DNA from: JAGVPT01 sp963827085 | GTDB lineage: Bacteria; Bacteroidota; Ignavibacteria; UBA10030; UBA8401 | Assembly (NCBI GenBank): GCA_963827085.1 | Contig: CAWGZY010000003.1 | Location: forward strand, 1,364,001 to 1,428,000 | Length of the DNA: 64,000 nt | Direction of reading: 5' to 3' | In this document: positions 23,473 to 33,101 of the stretch, piece after piece | Layout: each line of letters starts with the position of its first letter | Position numbering within the stretch: position 1 is the stretch's first letter | The notes under the pieces: generated by a model | Seen by the model: the letters and a program-made list of their open reading frames with translations, nothing else | Databases searched by the model: none | Told to the model about the DNA's origin: nothing | Translations under genes and position numbers: made by a program

Positions 23473-25527
23473 CTATTTCAGCAGTATCATTTTCTTTATG
23501 ATCGTTTGTCCGGAGCTTTCAAGCTTGTAGAAATAGATTCCGCTGCCAAGATTTGAACCTGAGAACATGACCTGATGACTCCCCGCCGTTTGTACACCGC
23601 TCACCAAAACTCCAACTTCGCTGCCCAATATATCATACACTGCCAGGCGGATATTTTCGTCCCCGGGCAATGAGTAGGTAATAGTCGTTGTCGGGTTAAA
23701 CGGATCCGGATAGTTTTGCGAGAGGGAGTAAACCTGTGGAACGGTCCCAACTTCAACTTCTGCCGACTGAGAATACTTGAACGAGCCGTCCCGGTCGATT
23801 TGTTTCAACCTGTATGTGTAGCGCCCTGACGTGATGTTCTTGTCGGTGAACGAATATTCATGCGGGGCGTTGCTCGTCCCTGCACCGGCGACAAATCCGA
23901 TCTTTTGCCAGTCCGTTGCCGGCGCGGTATTCAACATAGTACATCTCTCCACGTCAAATCCGGTGTTGTTCACTTCGGTTGCTGTGCTCCATTTGAGTAT
24001 TGCCATCGAACTTGTTGCAGCTGCGGTAAAAGCGGTCAATTCAACGGGCAGATCGACGCTTCCGGAAGAGAGATTCGCGCCGGAAAAAGTTCCGGTTAGT
24101 GAAGCATTGGTAAATGTGAGCGCTGTTTGATCGGCAAGTGAAGCCATTGCAGCACCGGTGGCACCCGAGCTTAGATCTGCCGCAACATACAAATACGCGC
24201 CCGAGGTTGGAATCAGTTGAGGGGCAGAAGAGAAATCGAATGTTACCGGTGATGACGGTGAAGCGACGGTTGCCAATACTGTGGATGCCTCAACACTAAA
24301 TGTTGCAGCGGTAGAATAGTAGAGCTTTAGATTTGCGACACCGCTGTATGTGCCGGACAATGTAACAACGGCTTGGGTCAGCTTACCGCCGGCGATATTT
24401 CCTGCAAGCTGAAATCTTCCGATTGGATTGTCGTTAGTATTGCGAGTTCCTGCCGGCGGTGTGTATGATGTTCCATCAGTAAATGTGATGGATGCATTGG
24501 GCGTGAATGCAACGCCACGGAAGATTTCATTTGTCGCCGCAGTGGCAAGCGTTGTAAATGGGGAGCTAGAGCCCGCATCAGTAACTCTCACTAAGTTATT
24601 GAGGCTCCCGGTTGCATCACTTGCATAGATGACAGGATTTGTACCAGACCAATCTACTGCTAAACCTCTAATCCCTTTGCTTAAGTTAGTCTTTAATGTA
24701 TAGGAATGACTCCATGTTGAACCGCCAAAAACCCATTTCTGTACTCCACCTCCATTGGCTATAGATCGGTCATCTGCAATATAGATTGAATTCCCATCTG
24801 GACTTATGGAAAAGCCATAAGGACTCGGACTAGTACCGTCCATTGCAAAGAGATTGGTAATAGTCGCTCCTGAACTAGTCGGTAAACCGCTGCCAACAGA
24901 ATTTATTCCTACATACGATGCTTGACCGCTTGAAGCATAGAGCTGACTATTAAAAATATTCATGACACGAATATTTGTGTCGGTTATGCTTAATTGTGTC
25001 GAACTAGTTGCTCCAAGCGCAGCATACCGGACACCGCCATCAGCACCGGCTACCCAGAAGGCAGTTCCATCATTCGTAGCGGCGCCACGAATGTTATTTC
25101 CGGAAGACGCATCCGACAATTTCGTTGTAATATCCATCGACGCAGTCGCATCAATTCTTGCGACAACTCGATTGACCGTTGCAGACGCTGTGCTGGCAAT
25201 TGATGGTGTTAGGGGTGCAGCTCCATACCCGGCGATGGTAAGATAGCGTTTATCCACAGAACCAACGATTGACCCTTCACTTGATGCCGATCCCGAAAGT
25301 GTCAACGGCGCATTGCTTCCCGATGCTGAGGTTGGTATTGCGATAGATTGCACGAACGTGCCGCCGGTGGTATATTCATCGAGAAAAACAGCTGTTGAAG
25401 CACTGGCAAGGTTTCCGGATCCGTCACCAACCCGAACTACTACTATATTTCCTGCTGTAAATGATTGCGCGGCAAGAGAGAGGCAGCCCGCAATGATGAG
25501 AAAGAATATCGATAGCATTTTTTTCAT
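23473..25527 (-). CDS. T9SS-exported beta-rich protein, propeller-like
   Basis: 684 residues from ATG 25527 (GGAA about 7 bp upstream; two in-frame ATGs at 25533 and 25542 are alternatives). A signal peptide ends SLAAQ. Residues about 25-370 contain repeated Gly/Ser/Thr-rich strands with motifs such as YGFSISPDGNSIYIAD, suggestive of a beta-propeller. A beta domain (about 370-500) and a fibronectin-like module (LPVELTAFTA to QIDRDG, common before T9SS domains) follow. The sorting domain is a variant with NYPDPFNP. No enzymatic motif is seen. Function unknown, probably surface-attached or secreted. Confidence 0.72.
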   Translation of the reverse strand: MKKMLSIFFLIIAGCLSLAAQSFTAGNIVVVRVGDGSGNLASASTAVFLDEYTTGGTFVQSIAIPTSASGSNAPLTLSGSASSEGSIVGSVDKRYLTIAGYGAAPLTPSIASTASATVNRVVARIDATASMDITTKLSDASSGNNIRGAATNDGTAFWVAGADGGVRYAALGATSSTQLSITDTNIRVMNIFNSQLYASSGQASYVGINSVGSGLPTSSGATITNLFAMDGTSPSPYGFSISPDGNSIYIADDRSIANGGGVQKWVFGGSTWSHSYTLKTNLSKGIRGLAVDWSGTNPVIYASDATGSLNNLVRVTDAGSSSPFTTLATAATNEIFRGVAFTPNASITFTDGTSYTPPAGTRNTNDNPIGRFQLAGNIAGGKLTQAVVTLSGTYSGVANLKLYYSTAATFSVEASTVLATVASPSSPVTFDFSSAPQLIPTSGAYLYVAADLSSGATGAAMASLADQTALTFTNASLTGTFSGANLSSGSVDLPVELTAFTAAATSSMAILKWSTATEVNNTGFDVERCTMLNTAPATDWQKIGFVAGAGTSNAPHEYSFTDKNITSGRYTYRLKQIDRDGSFKYSQSAEVEVGTVPQVYSLSQNYPDPFNPTTTITYSLPGDENIRLAVYDILGSEVGVLVSGVQTAGSHQVMFSGSNLGSGIYFYKLESSGQTIIKKMILLK

Positions 25528-25594
25528 AATCATTTCCTTCATAAATACGAATGCGTATTGCTGCGATTGAAAGGTTGAAACATGAATTGAATCG

Positions 25595-27271
25595 TCACTT
25601 GATCAACTCCATCTTTTTTGTCTCTTTGAAGCTTCCCGATTGCAAACTATAAAAATACACTCCGCTTGGCAGCAAGTGTGCATCGAAAGCAACCTGATAC
25701 GATCCCGCTGATTTCCGTTCATTCACCAGTGTTGTCACTTCCCGGCCGAGAACATCGTACACTCTGAGCACAACATCACCTGCCGTTGGCAGTTGGTAAT
25801 GAATTACTGTCGTCGGATTGAACGGATTCGGATAGTTTTGAAACAGCACAAAGTCTTTGAATACAGCCGCCGTGCCCCGCACACTTGTTCCCTGGCTGAC
25901 GTTTCCAGGCATATTTGCATCAAGCCAGGTCAGCCGCGTCGATATCCAGTTTTTAAACTTGGTGATTTCACCGTCGAACGTTGTCGGCTGCGCATCCACT
26001 TCAGGAGTGCCTACATCGATCCCTAAAATCGGCCATCTCTGGTAGTGACGTACTTGTGCTTCATCGACCAGTGTATGAATGGAATCGATGTAATGGTTAA
26101 TAGATTCTTCACTGAGTATGGTATTACGCAGGAGAGAGTAACGAGTATGTAATTCATTCGTAAAGGTTGTATCGTCCAATAATCGCACCATCCAACCGGG
26201 CGGAACCGGATATGACTTGCACACACTGCTAATCAGGTATGTCCATCCGGAACCGTCTATTGCATTGACCTCGCACTCGTTTATATTTTTCCATGCCCAA
26301 TCAAAGTCCCACACGGGACCATCATGCAACCGCCCGTCTTTACTGTCTTTGTCTTTATAGAAGAAAGCGCTCTTTTTATAGGTATCCACATTCCGGGATA
26401 CTTCACCGACAATAAAATAATCGATAAACGATGGCACGTCGAGATATTTTCTGTATCCATTGACAGAATCGGCAAAATTTGGAGTAATCAGAACGCTGTC
26501 AAGCGATTTTACAAACCCTTGTATATATTTTTTTTGCGGATTTAAGATATCCTCCGGTTTAGGATACACATAAATGAAATATGGATACCCTCCGGGGCGG
26601 TCTAGCGCCTGATCTGTGCTGGTCCAGCCGTCTGTCCCTGTGCCATCGTTGTTATCAATTTTTATGATATACCCGCCCGTAACATTGTCTCCCGAGGTAT
26701 CTGTCGCAGTGAGTTTTGCAATATCGACACGATTTTTATCTCGTTTGATTTTTTCCGTCAGGACATAGATTCCTTCATAGACACCGTTTGAATCCAATTC
26801 ACAAAGTTGAGTGTGCGGCTGATAATGTCCCATTTTTGTGAAAAGGTCAAAAGCGAGTGTATTTCGCATAAAGACCTTGTCATTATAGTTGGCGATCAAA
26901 ACCCAGTCATTTTCCGCAGGCATGTTCAAGAGGGGGACATTGAGGTTGTTTCCTGCGCTGTCCCTGGTTTCAAAACCGTACGGCTTTTGAGGAAGCGTGG
27001 CAGAAAAAGAGCCTCGTATCTCAATACCCACATATCCATCGTAGACATTCGCCGAGTCTGTTACGTGGTTTTTTCGGAGGGGTTCATAATTGATAATTTT
27101 CATTCGGGCAGTGATCTTTGTCCCGTCCGGGATCGGCTGACCGTTCGTATTGATCTCAATGATCGGCAAGTTCGATGAGTCAAAAGCAACAGTCGCCGTG
27201 TTCTGACCGAACGTTTCTGTTGCAATGAGAACCATACATGTGATGCAAAAATTATTCACAATCGTTTTCAT
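25595..27271 (-). CDS. CotH-like kinase protein with T9SS sorting domain (copy 2)
   Basis: 558 residues with a signal peptide ending near TFGQ. It is a paralogue of the protein at 18724-20355: shared SSNLPIxxINTNGQPIPD, LPQKPYGFETRDSAG, MPAENDW, LTEKIKRDKNR and GPVWDFDWAWKN mark the CotH kinase fold (about 30-450), including the late WDFD acidic motif. The T9SS type A sorting domain follows (NYPNPFNPTTVI to TKKMELIK). As in copy 1, a secreted kinase acting on an unknown protein or glycan is inferred. The gene lies 67 bp upstream of the propeller-like cargo gene. Confidence 0.83.
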   Translation of the reverse strand: MKTIVNNFCITCMVLIATETFGQNTATVAFDSSNLPIIEINTNGQPIPDGTKITARMKIINYEPLRKNHVTDSANVYDGYVGIEIRGSFSATLPQKPYGFETRDSAGNNLNVPLLNMPAENDWVLIANYNDKVFMRNTLAFDLFTKMGHYQPHTQLCELDSNGVYEGIYVLTEKIKRDKNRVDIAKLTATDTSGDNVTGGYIIKIDNNDGTGTDGWTSTDQALDRPGGYPYFIYVYPKPEDILNPQKKYIQGFVKSLDSVLITPNFADSVNGYRKYLDVPSFIDYFIVGEVSRNVDTYKKSAFFYKDKDSKDGRLHDGPVWDFDWAWKNINECEVNAIDGSGWTYLISSVCKSYPVPPGWMVRLLDDTTFTNELHTRYSLLRNTILSEESINHYIDSIHTLVDEAQVRHYQRWPILGIDVGTPEVDAQPTTFDGEITKFKNWISTRLTWLDANMPGNVSQGTSVRGTAAVFKDFVLFQNYPNPFNPTTVIHYQLPTAGDVVLRVYDVLGREVTTLVNERKSAGSYQVAFDAHLLPSGVYFYSLQSGSFKETKKMELIK

Positions 27272-27547
27272 GGTATCTCATTCAAAGTTTTTTTCCCAAG
27301 AGTATTTAGTCGCACTGGAAACGTGAATCTTGCAGGGCAGCCTTGTCCTCGGTAATTTCCGATATTCAACTATGTATGCAGCCGGCATCGGAAATGGTTG
27401 TTGGTGATGGGTCAACAAGCAGCGCAAACACAGAAGACGCGAAAGGCCTCAAATTGATTCTGTCTCGCCAGCACAGGGATGTAAACAAATGGTGCATAGC
27501 AACATCGTCACTGTTGCTCAGACTCGAATATCACCGAAGGCATGCAA

Positions 27548-30286
27548 TTATTTCAACAACATCATCTTTCTCGTTAATACTCCCCCCCCGGATTGCAGTT
27601 TATAAAAGTAGATTCCGCTGCTCAAACCGGCGGTCGAGAATTTCATTTCATGCGATCCCGCGGCCTGAATTTCATTCGCCAGAACCGCCACTTCTCTCCC
27701 CAGAATATCATACACAGAGAGATATACTTTACCACTATACTTCAGCGTGTAGGAAATGGTAGTGGACGGGTTAAACGGGTTCGGATAGTTTTGAAATAGA
27801 GAATAGGAAGCTGGAACGAACGATTTTTGCTGAACGCCCGTTACGCTTGGCTGAAGAATAGCCACCCGGTCCGGCACAACCCAGGCGTCAGTGCTGCTCG
27901 GGTTTCTGTTTCCGGTGACACGAAGCTTGAACACATGGTCGCCTGCGGGGAGAACCGGGCTCGTCCACATCAATTGATTGCCGATACGGGTAGCCTGATA
28001 GAAATCAATATCCGTTTCAGCACCGCCGTCTATGGATATCGCACCGATGCCGTGCCGGGGATCTCTGACGCCGTAAAATTTGATTTGAGTGCTATTGAAG
28101 GAAACCGTCACATAGTCGTTTGTAACATTGTCCCACGAGTTGCTCTGGTCGAACAGTTCCGTTCCGCACTCAGTGCAGTGCTGCCAACCGGAGCCGACAT
28201 AGTCGAATTCGTCAGCAGCTGTACCCGCCACTGCGTCGTCGACGGTGAGCCATCCTCCTCCGCCTGTGCTGACGACCGAGAAGTTGTCAAATTCCGCATT
28301 CTGCCATTTACTCGTCAGCAGACCAACCTGCCCGGAATTGTACGTGCCATCGTTTACGGCAGCAACGAGCGATGAATCGATGAAAGCTTGTATGCTGTCT
28401 GAGTTGAACCAAAGCGAAAAATTGTGCCAACTGTTCAGCGGGAATGGCTTTGTTCCGGACCCCAGCTGAGTATCGTTCCCGCTAATATCTTCTTTGAAGA
28501 GGGTCCAGGTGCCGGCGTTCGTTATGCGTAGATGATAACCTTGAGAGGCTCCCGGCGATCCTTCCGATTGCGCTCCTAAATAACCGATAAGATCGATGTA
28601 CCCTCCCTGTTCCAGCAGCGCATCCGCGCGTACCACGTAATTAGACCAGCCGGGATCTCCGACAACGACAAGCGGAGCCGTCGGCGAACCCCCGGGCCAC
28701 TCGAGTGGTGCGAGATTAATCTCCTGTCGCATGCAAAGTCCACTTCGCCCGCCTCGACAACTATCTGCTTCAAACGCCCCCTGGATCGAATCGAAATATT
28801 TCGGTATTTCTCCTAATGAATCTTCTTCAAAATTCTCTGTATACGGCAATCCCAATGATGCCGACGCCGGCGATGTCGCCGTTCCCTTCACTTGACCGGT
28901 TGCGGTGCTTAGGGTGTAAACATACCCCGGTTGAAAGGTGATGCTGTAACTTCCGTCGTTCGGCACGATATCATTGTTTTGCACAAAATAATCTGATGAA
29001 TTTGATGAAGTAAGATTTGTTGACCACACATGCACTGAGTCCCCCGGCAGCCCGCCACTGACAGAGAGGGCTGCTGTTTGGGGTGTGGTCGCGTCCACTG
29101 TTTCAACGATAACACTATAATTTTTATTGTCGGGTGATTTGAGTGTTACGTAGCTGCCGTTGGCGCGGTTTCCTCCAAAATATCCGCAGCCGCTGTCCAC
29201 GTATTGCCAGCCGACCTGAACAAACTGACCAGTGTGCGCCATGACCCAGATACTTTTCCCGACATGGTAATATCCCGACCACGGCTGATCTGCAAGCATC
29301 AGCCCATCTCCATAGTACGGCAAGGTGTTATACCATGCGGCAATCAAGCTCCAGTTGATATACGCGGTCATTCTGCTGTCGATATAGTCGCGATTGAGCG
29401 CGCGCGCGAGGGGTATGGCTCCGAGATCATAGTTCTGGGATCCGCTCTCGCTCGCCCAAATTCGTTTGTTCAATCCTTCTGCAACGGAAGTGTAGGTGTT
29501 GTCGGAGCAATCCTGTTCCGGCGCCATCCAGCCGCACGGATAGTGAACGCCCATAATATCCACGGCAGACTTAAACGCAGAATCGGCAGCCAGGTCAGCA
29601 GCGACGTTCCACCAGTTGTCCGCCGCCACCACTTGCGTTGTCAATCCATTACTCAGCAGTGCATTCTTCAAATTTTCAAACCAGCCCTTATCCCATCCAG
29701 ATTCGTTCCAGCCGCCGATGTAATCGATATGCAAATTATGGTCGGACTGTGCATGTTTGATCCAGCTGATGATATAGTTGATATTATCCTGCGACCACAT
29801 ACCGCCGTTAAACCAACCCAGCCCCCCCCATTCCAATCCATACAGTTTGATATTAGGATTGCGAAGTTTCGCCTGTTCCATAAGCCACCACTCGTAGCCG
29901 CGGTTATAGTTTGAATCGGTTCGCGACCGCATGTGACTCGCCTCTGCTCCGTTCGTGCTGTTTGCGTCATCGCCGATTTCAACTTTCAAAATCTGCAAAC
30001 TCGCGCCGTAGTTCGGCTTGAAGAGGTAATCTAATATTTCATTCCGCTGTTGAACAGGGTAATCCCAGAGCAGGCGGGAGGTCCCGCCCCCACCGCTCAA
30101 TCCGCCAACACCATCGAAAGCCCGGCCTGTGGAAGTACCGCTAACGAGAATATTTGTCGTGTCTTGAGCAACCGCAGGCGGGAGGTCCACCAGAAACAAA
30201 AGGAGAAAAACAAAGAAATAGAAAGACCGTGAAAGGATGGAATATAAAAATCCGTCAGGTTGTGACAGGAACATTTGAAATTTCAT
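27548..30286 (-). CDS. GH59 galactocerebrosidase-like beta-galactosidase, T9SS-exported
   Basis: 912 residues from ATG 30286 (GAGG 9 bp upstream). A signal anchor ends PPAVAQ. The first 600 residues resemble animal galactosylceramidase (GALC): FDGVGGLSGGGGTSRLL, ILDYLFKPNYGASLQILKVE, RGYEWWLM and HIDYIGGWNE. Likely acid/base is Glu195 (GWNES) and nucleophile Glu280 (WASES). A lectin-like domain equivalent to that of GALC (about 470-665) follows, then an extra beta-sandwich module (about 670-815), then the T9SS type A sorting domain (NYPNPFNP). GH59 removes beta-galactose, and GALC acts on galactolipids. Here the target could be a plant galactolipid or a galactosylated polysaccharide. Confidence 0.85.
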   Translation of the reverse strand: MKFQMFLSQPDGFLYSILSRSFYFFVFLLLFLVDLPPAVAQDTTNILVSGTSTGRAFDGVGGLSGGGGTSRLLWDYPVQQRNEILDYLFKPNYGASLQILKVEIGDDANSTNGAEASHMRSRTDSNYNRGYEWWLMEQAKLRNPNIKLYGLEWGGLGWFNGGMWSQDNINYIISWIKHAQSDHNLHIDYIGGWNESGWDKGWFENLKNALLSNGLTTQVVAADNWWNVAADLAADSAFKSAVDIMGVHYPCGWMAPEQDCSDNTYTSVAEGLNKRIWASESGSQNYDLGAIPLARALNRDYIDSRMTAYINWSLIAAWYNTLPYYGDGLMLADQPWSGYYHVGKSIWVMAHTGQFVQVGWQYVDSGCGYFGGNRANGSYVTLKSPDNKNYSVIVETVDATTPQTAALSVSGGLPGDSVHVWSTNLTSSNSSDYFVQNNDIVPNDGSYSITFQPGYVYTLSTATGQVKGTATSPASASLGLPYTENFEEDSLGEIPKYFDSIQGAFEADSCRGGRSGLCMRQEINLAPLEWPGGSPTAPLVVVGDPGWSNYVVRADALLEQGGYIDLIGYLGAQSEGSPGASQGYHLRITNAGTWTLFKEDISGNDTQLGSGTKPFPLNSWHNFSLWFNSDSIQAFIDSSLVAAVNDGTYNSGQVGLLTSKWQNAEFDNFSVVSTGGGGWLTVDDAVAGTAADEFDYVGSGWQHCTECGTELFDQSNSWDNVTNDYVTVSFNSTQIKFYGVRDPRHGIGAISIDGGAETDIDFYQATRIGNQLMWTSPVLPAGDHVFKLRVTGNRNPSSTDAWVVPDRVAILQPSVTGVQQKSFVPASYSLFQNYPNPFNPSTTISYTLKYSGKVYLSVYDILGREVAVLANEIQAAGSHEMKFSTAGLSSGIYFYKLQSGGGVLTRKMMLLK

Positions 30287-30413
30287 TTTGAGGATCCTCA
30301 CGAAATATTGTTGAACCGTCTCCGTCTCGAAATGCACGGATCATTCCTTCTCTCGATTCTTCCATGGTACCTTGACGAAAGGCCGTCAACAATATCTGGA
30401 CCCCGAAACGAGT

Positions 30414-32879
30414 TTATTTGGACTGGATCAGAACACTCGATCCATCCAGTCCATCCGATGCCGCTTCGAGCGTCACCGTTCCCGCTTTCCTGGTCGATTG
30501 CACTACAACGAGAACCAGACCGTTGAAGGCTTTCCGGTAATCTGCTTTGAACGGCTCAAGGTCCGTCTCGGAGCCGTTATCGACACCGGCTATTTTTCCT
30601 TCACCCGAAATCTTGAACCGGACGAGATTGCCGGCATTCGGCACCAGCGTTCCTTTATCGTCGAGAACCTTCACCGTTACGAACGAAAGGTCCCTGCCGT
30701 CGGCTGAAATTTCTTTTCGGTCCGGCTGAAGTACGATCTTCGCCGGCGCACCCGCAGTTTTCACTTCTTCCGTCAGGACACTGCTCCCCTTTTTGCCGAC
30801 GGCCTTCAACGTGCCCGGTTCGTACGCAAGCCGCCACATCATGTGCAGTTCATCGCCAGTCTTCTTCCTGACCCCCACCGATTTGCCGTTGAGGAATAAT
30901 TCCACCTCGTCGCAATTCGTGTACGCCCAGACGTCGATTGTCTGACCGTTCTTCCAATTCCAGTGAGGGAGGATGTGCAGCACCGGCTTCTTCGTCCATT
31001 CGCTCTGGTACATATAATAGACATCTTTCGGGAACCCTGCCAGGTCAAGAATGCCGAAATAGGAGCTGCGGGAAGGCCATTCGTACGGAGTCGGCTCGCC
31101 CAAATAATCGAAGCCGGTCCATATGAACATCCCCGACAGGAAATCATATTTTTTTATCAGGCTCCAGACTTCTTCGTGCGTTGCTCCCCATGGCACGCGG
31201 CAGTTGTCGTATGCGGAGCACGAATGATCGGGGTTGCCGCCGGTGATCGGCTTGTCCCAGCTTGTCGGCCACACACGAGCGCTGTCGGACGGCATGTCGT
31301 AACTCCCGCGGGACTCCAGGGCGGAAGTTGTTTCGGAACCGATCCATTTCTTGCCGGGGTACACGACCGGGAAGAGGTGATAATCGTTCTGGCCGTAACT
31401 GTAGCCGATGAGGTCAAGTGCACCGGAGCGAATGACCGGGTTATCGGGTCTTTGATCGTTCGTGTTGGAGGTGATCGGTCGCGTCGTGTCGAGGTTTCTT
31501 ATAATCCCAACCAAGTCCTGTGCGATCAATGCGCCGCTGTTATCTTGGTGATCCCATTGTTCAGTGACTTCATTCCCGATGCTCCAGATGAAAACGCTCG
31601 GATGGTTCCTGTCGCGCAGGACCATGTCCTCTAAATCCCGCTTGTGCCATTCTTCAAAATCGCGATGATAATCGAATTTCGTTTTTTCTTTCATCCACAT
31701 ATCGAACGCTTCATCCATCACGATGAATCCCATCTCATCGCACAGGTCGAGAAGTTCGGGTGCGGGGGGATTATGTGATGTGCGGATGCCGTTGCATCCC
31801 ATTTCTTTTAAAAGTTCGAGCTGGCGCTGCAGGGCGCGTGTATTGATCGCTGCGCCGAGGCAGCCGAGATCGTGGTGGTTGCAAACTCCCAAGATCTTCA
31901 TCCGTTTGCCGTTCAGGAAGAATCCCTTCGAGCTGTCGAAGGAAAACGTTCTGATTCCAAATGCCGTCGTCGCTCCTGCGTTCACCATGCTTCCGCGCTC
32001 GACGGTCGTCGCCGCGCGGTACAAAACGGGAGAGTCGACCGACCAGAGTTTCGGGTTCACAACGGTGAGGTTTTGATCAAACTCGTACACGGAGCCTTTC
32101 GGAACAACGGCGTTCGACTGAGTCGATGCCACGCTCTTGCCGTTCTTGTCGATGATTGTGGTCTTGAGAGTGACCGTTTGATCCTGTTCGAGCGCATTCG
32201 TGACCTTGGTTTTGACATTCACCGCAGCCGATGCTTCGGTGACGACGGGCGTGGTTACGAACGTGCCCCAATGATCCACGAAAACCTTTTCCGTCGTTAC
32301 CAGCCTGACATTCCTGTAGATTCCCGACCCGGAATACCAACGTGAGTTCGGCTGCTGAGAATTGTCGACTCTGACTGCCAGGACATTCTTCTCATTCCCG
32401 TACTTCATGTACGCGGTCAGTTCGTATTGAAATGACGAGTAGCCGTACGGCCTTTTGCCAAGATAGTGGCCATTGATCCAGACCTCGCTATTTCTGTACA
32501 CACCATCGAATTGTATAAAAGTAAGCTTTTCTTTATCGGATTCAGGGACTGTAAAAGTTTTTCTGTACCATCCGATCCCGCCGGGCAGGGCGCCTCCACC
32601 AACACCTGCAGGATTGTCCGGGCTGAATTGCCCTTCGATAGCCCAATCGTGCGGCAGGTCAAGCATTCTCCATTGCGAGTCATCCAACGCAGGGCTTTCG
32701 CCATTCTTAACATCTCCGAGGAAAAAGTGCCAATCATTGCAAAAGAGCCAATTCTTGGAAATCGGTTCCGCTTTTCCGGGTTGTGCCGAGAAGAGACCGC
32801 CTGTGAACAACACGAGGAGTGCGACAAAAACGCTCAGGAGGCCGAGGCCCTTCGCCACATTCGATGACTGTATTTTCAT
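30414..32879 (-). CDS. GH2 beta-galactosidase-like glycosidase, secreted
   Basis: 821 residues from ATG 32879 (AAGGA 9 bp upstream; an ATG at 32888 is the alternative). The N-terminus is a signal anchor. GH2 architecture in order: sugar-binding jelly-roll (about 40-205, with GIGWYRKTF and SRWYSGSGIYRNV), Ig-like domain (about 210-310), TIM barrel (about 315-610) with acid/base Glu437 (SIGNEV) and nucleophile Glu516 (IGSET), and C-terminal Ig-like domains (DUF4982-like, about 635-700, and one more). It most likely removes beta-galactose from xyloglucan or galactan side chains. No T9SS domain, so probably periplasmic. A CTGCAG hairpin lies 26 bp upstream. Confidence 0.87.
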   Translation of the reverse strand: MKIQSSNVAKGLGLLSVFVALLVLFTGGLFSAQPGKAEPISKNWLFCNDWHFFLGDVKNGESPALDDSQWRMLDLPHDWAIEGQFSPDNPAGVGGGALPGGIGWYRKTFTVPESDKEKLTFIQFDGVYRNSEVWINGHYLGKRPYGYSSFQYELTAYMKYGNEKNVLAVRVDNSQQPNSRWYSGSGIYRNVRLVTTEKVFVDHWGTFVTTPVVTEASAAVNVKTKVTNALEQDQTVTLKTTIIDKNGKSVASTQSNAVVPKGSVYEFDQNLTVVNPKLWSVDSPVLYRAATTVERGSMVNAGATTAFGIRTFSFDSSKGFFLNGKRMKILGVCNHHDLGCLGAAINTRALQRQLELLKEMGCNGIRTSHNPPAPELLDLCDEMGFIVMDEAFDMWMKEKTKFDYHRDFEEWHKRDLEDMVLRDRNHPSVFIWSIGNEVTEQWDHQDNSGALIAQDLVGIIRNLDTTRPITSNTNDQRPDNPVIRSGALDLIGYSYGQNDYHLFPVVYPGKKWIGSETTSALESRGSYDMPSDSARVWPTSWDKPITGGNPDHSCSAYDNCRVPWGATHEEVWSLIKKYDFLSGMFIWTGFDYLGEPTPYEWPSRSSYFGILDLAGFPKDVYYMYQSEWTKKPVLHILPHWNWKNGQTIDVWAYTNCDEVELFLNGKSVGVRKKTGDELHMMWRLAYEPGTLKAVGKKGSSVLTEEVKTAGAPAKIVLQPDRKEISADGRDLSFVTVKVLDDKGTLVPNAGNLVRFKISGEGKIAGVDNGSETDLEPFKADYRKAFNGLVLVVVQSTRKAGTVTLEAASDGLDGSSVLIQSK

Positions 32880-32904
32880 GGATGACATTCCTTATCATTT
32901 AGAA

Positions 32905-32934
32905 ACACCTGCAGCTCAAAAGAGCTGCAGGCGT
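32905..32934 (-). repeat. CTGCAG-stem hairpin (copy 3)
   Basis: ACACCTGCAGCTC (32905-32917), loop AAAA, GAGCTGCAGGCGT (32922-32934): a 10-bp perfect core stem. On the minus strand it is followed by TTTCTAAATG, a weak T run. It lies about 170 bp after the stop at 33102 and 26 bp before the GH2 start. Hairpin and following leader resemble 23309-23435, so this is a duplicated leader. It may be a terminator for the upstream gene or an attenuator of GH2. Confidence 0.6.
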
Positions 32935-33101
32935 GATGCGTCTTTGTAGAAGGATTTGTTACAACCTGATCAATTATGTAGCATCCTTCCACGTTACAGT
33001 GTCGACTCACTGAGTCTCTCGTGTTACCATGTCCGGGTCGAGGGAAGAACACCCCTTCCTCCCTCACCCGGATATAGATCACTAACAGCTCAGCTTGGCA
33101 C

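Noticed and set aside
27343..27762. 139-residue plus-strand frame
   Set aside because: It overlaps the end of the GH59 gene in antisense and has an unnatural composition.
30310..30323. TTGAACCGTCTCCG upstream of GH59 as another operator
   Set aside because: Only 11 of 14 positions match, with the right half-site degenerate and no promoter geometry, so it was not listed as a site.
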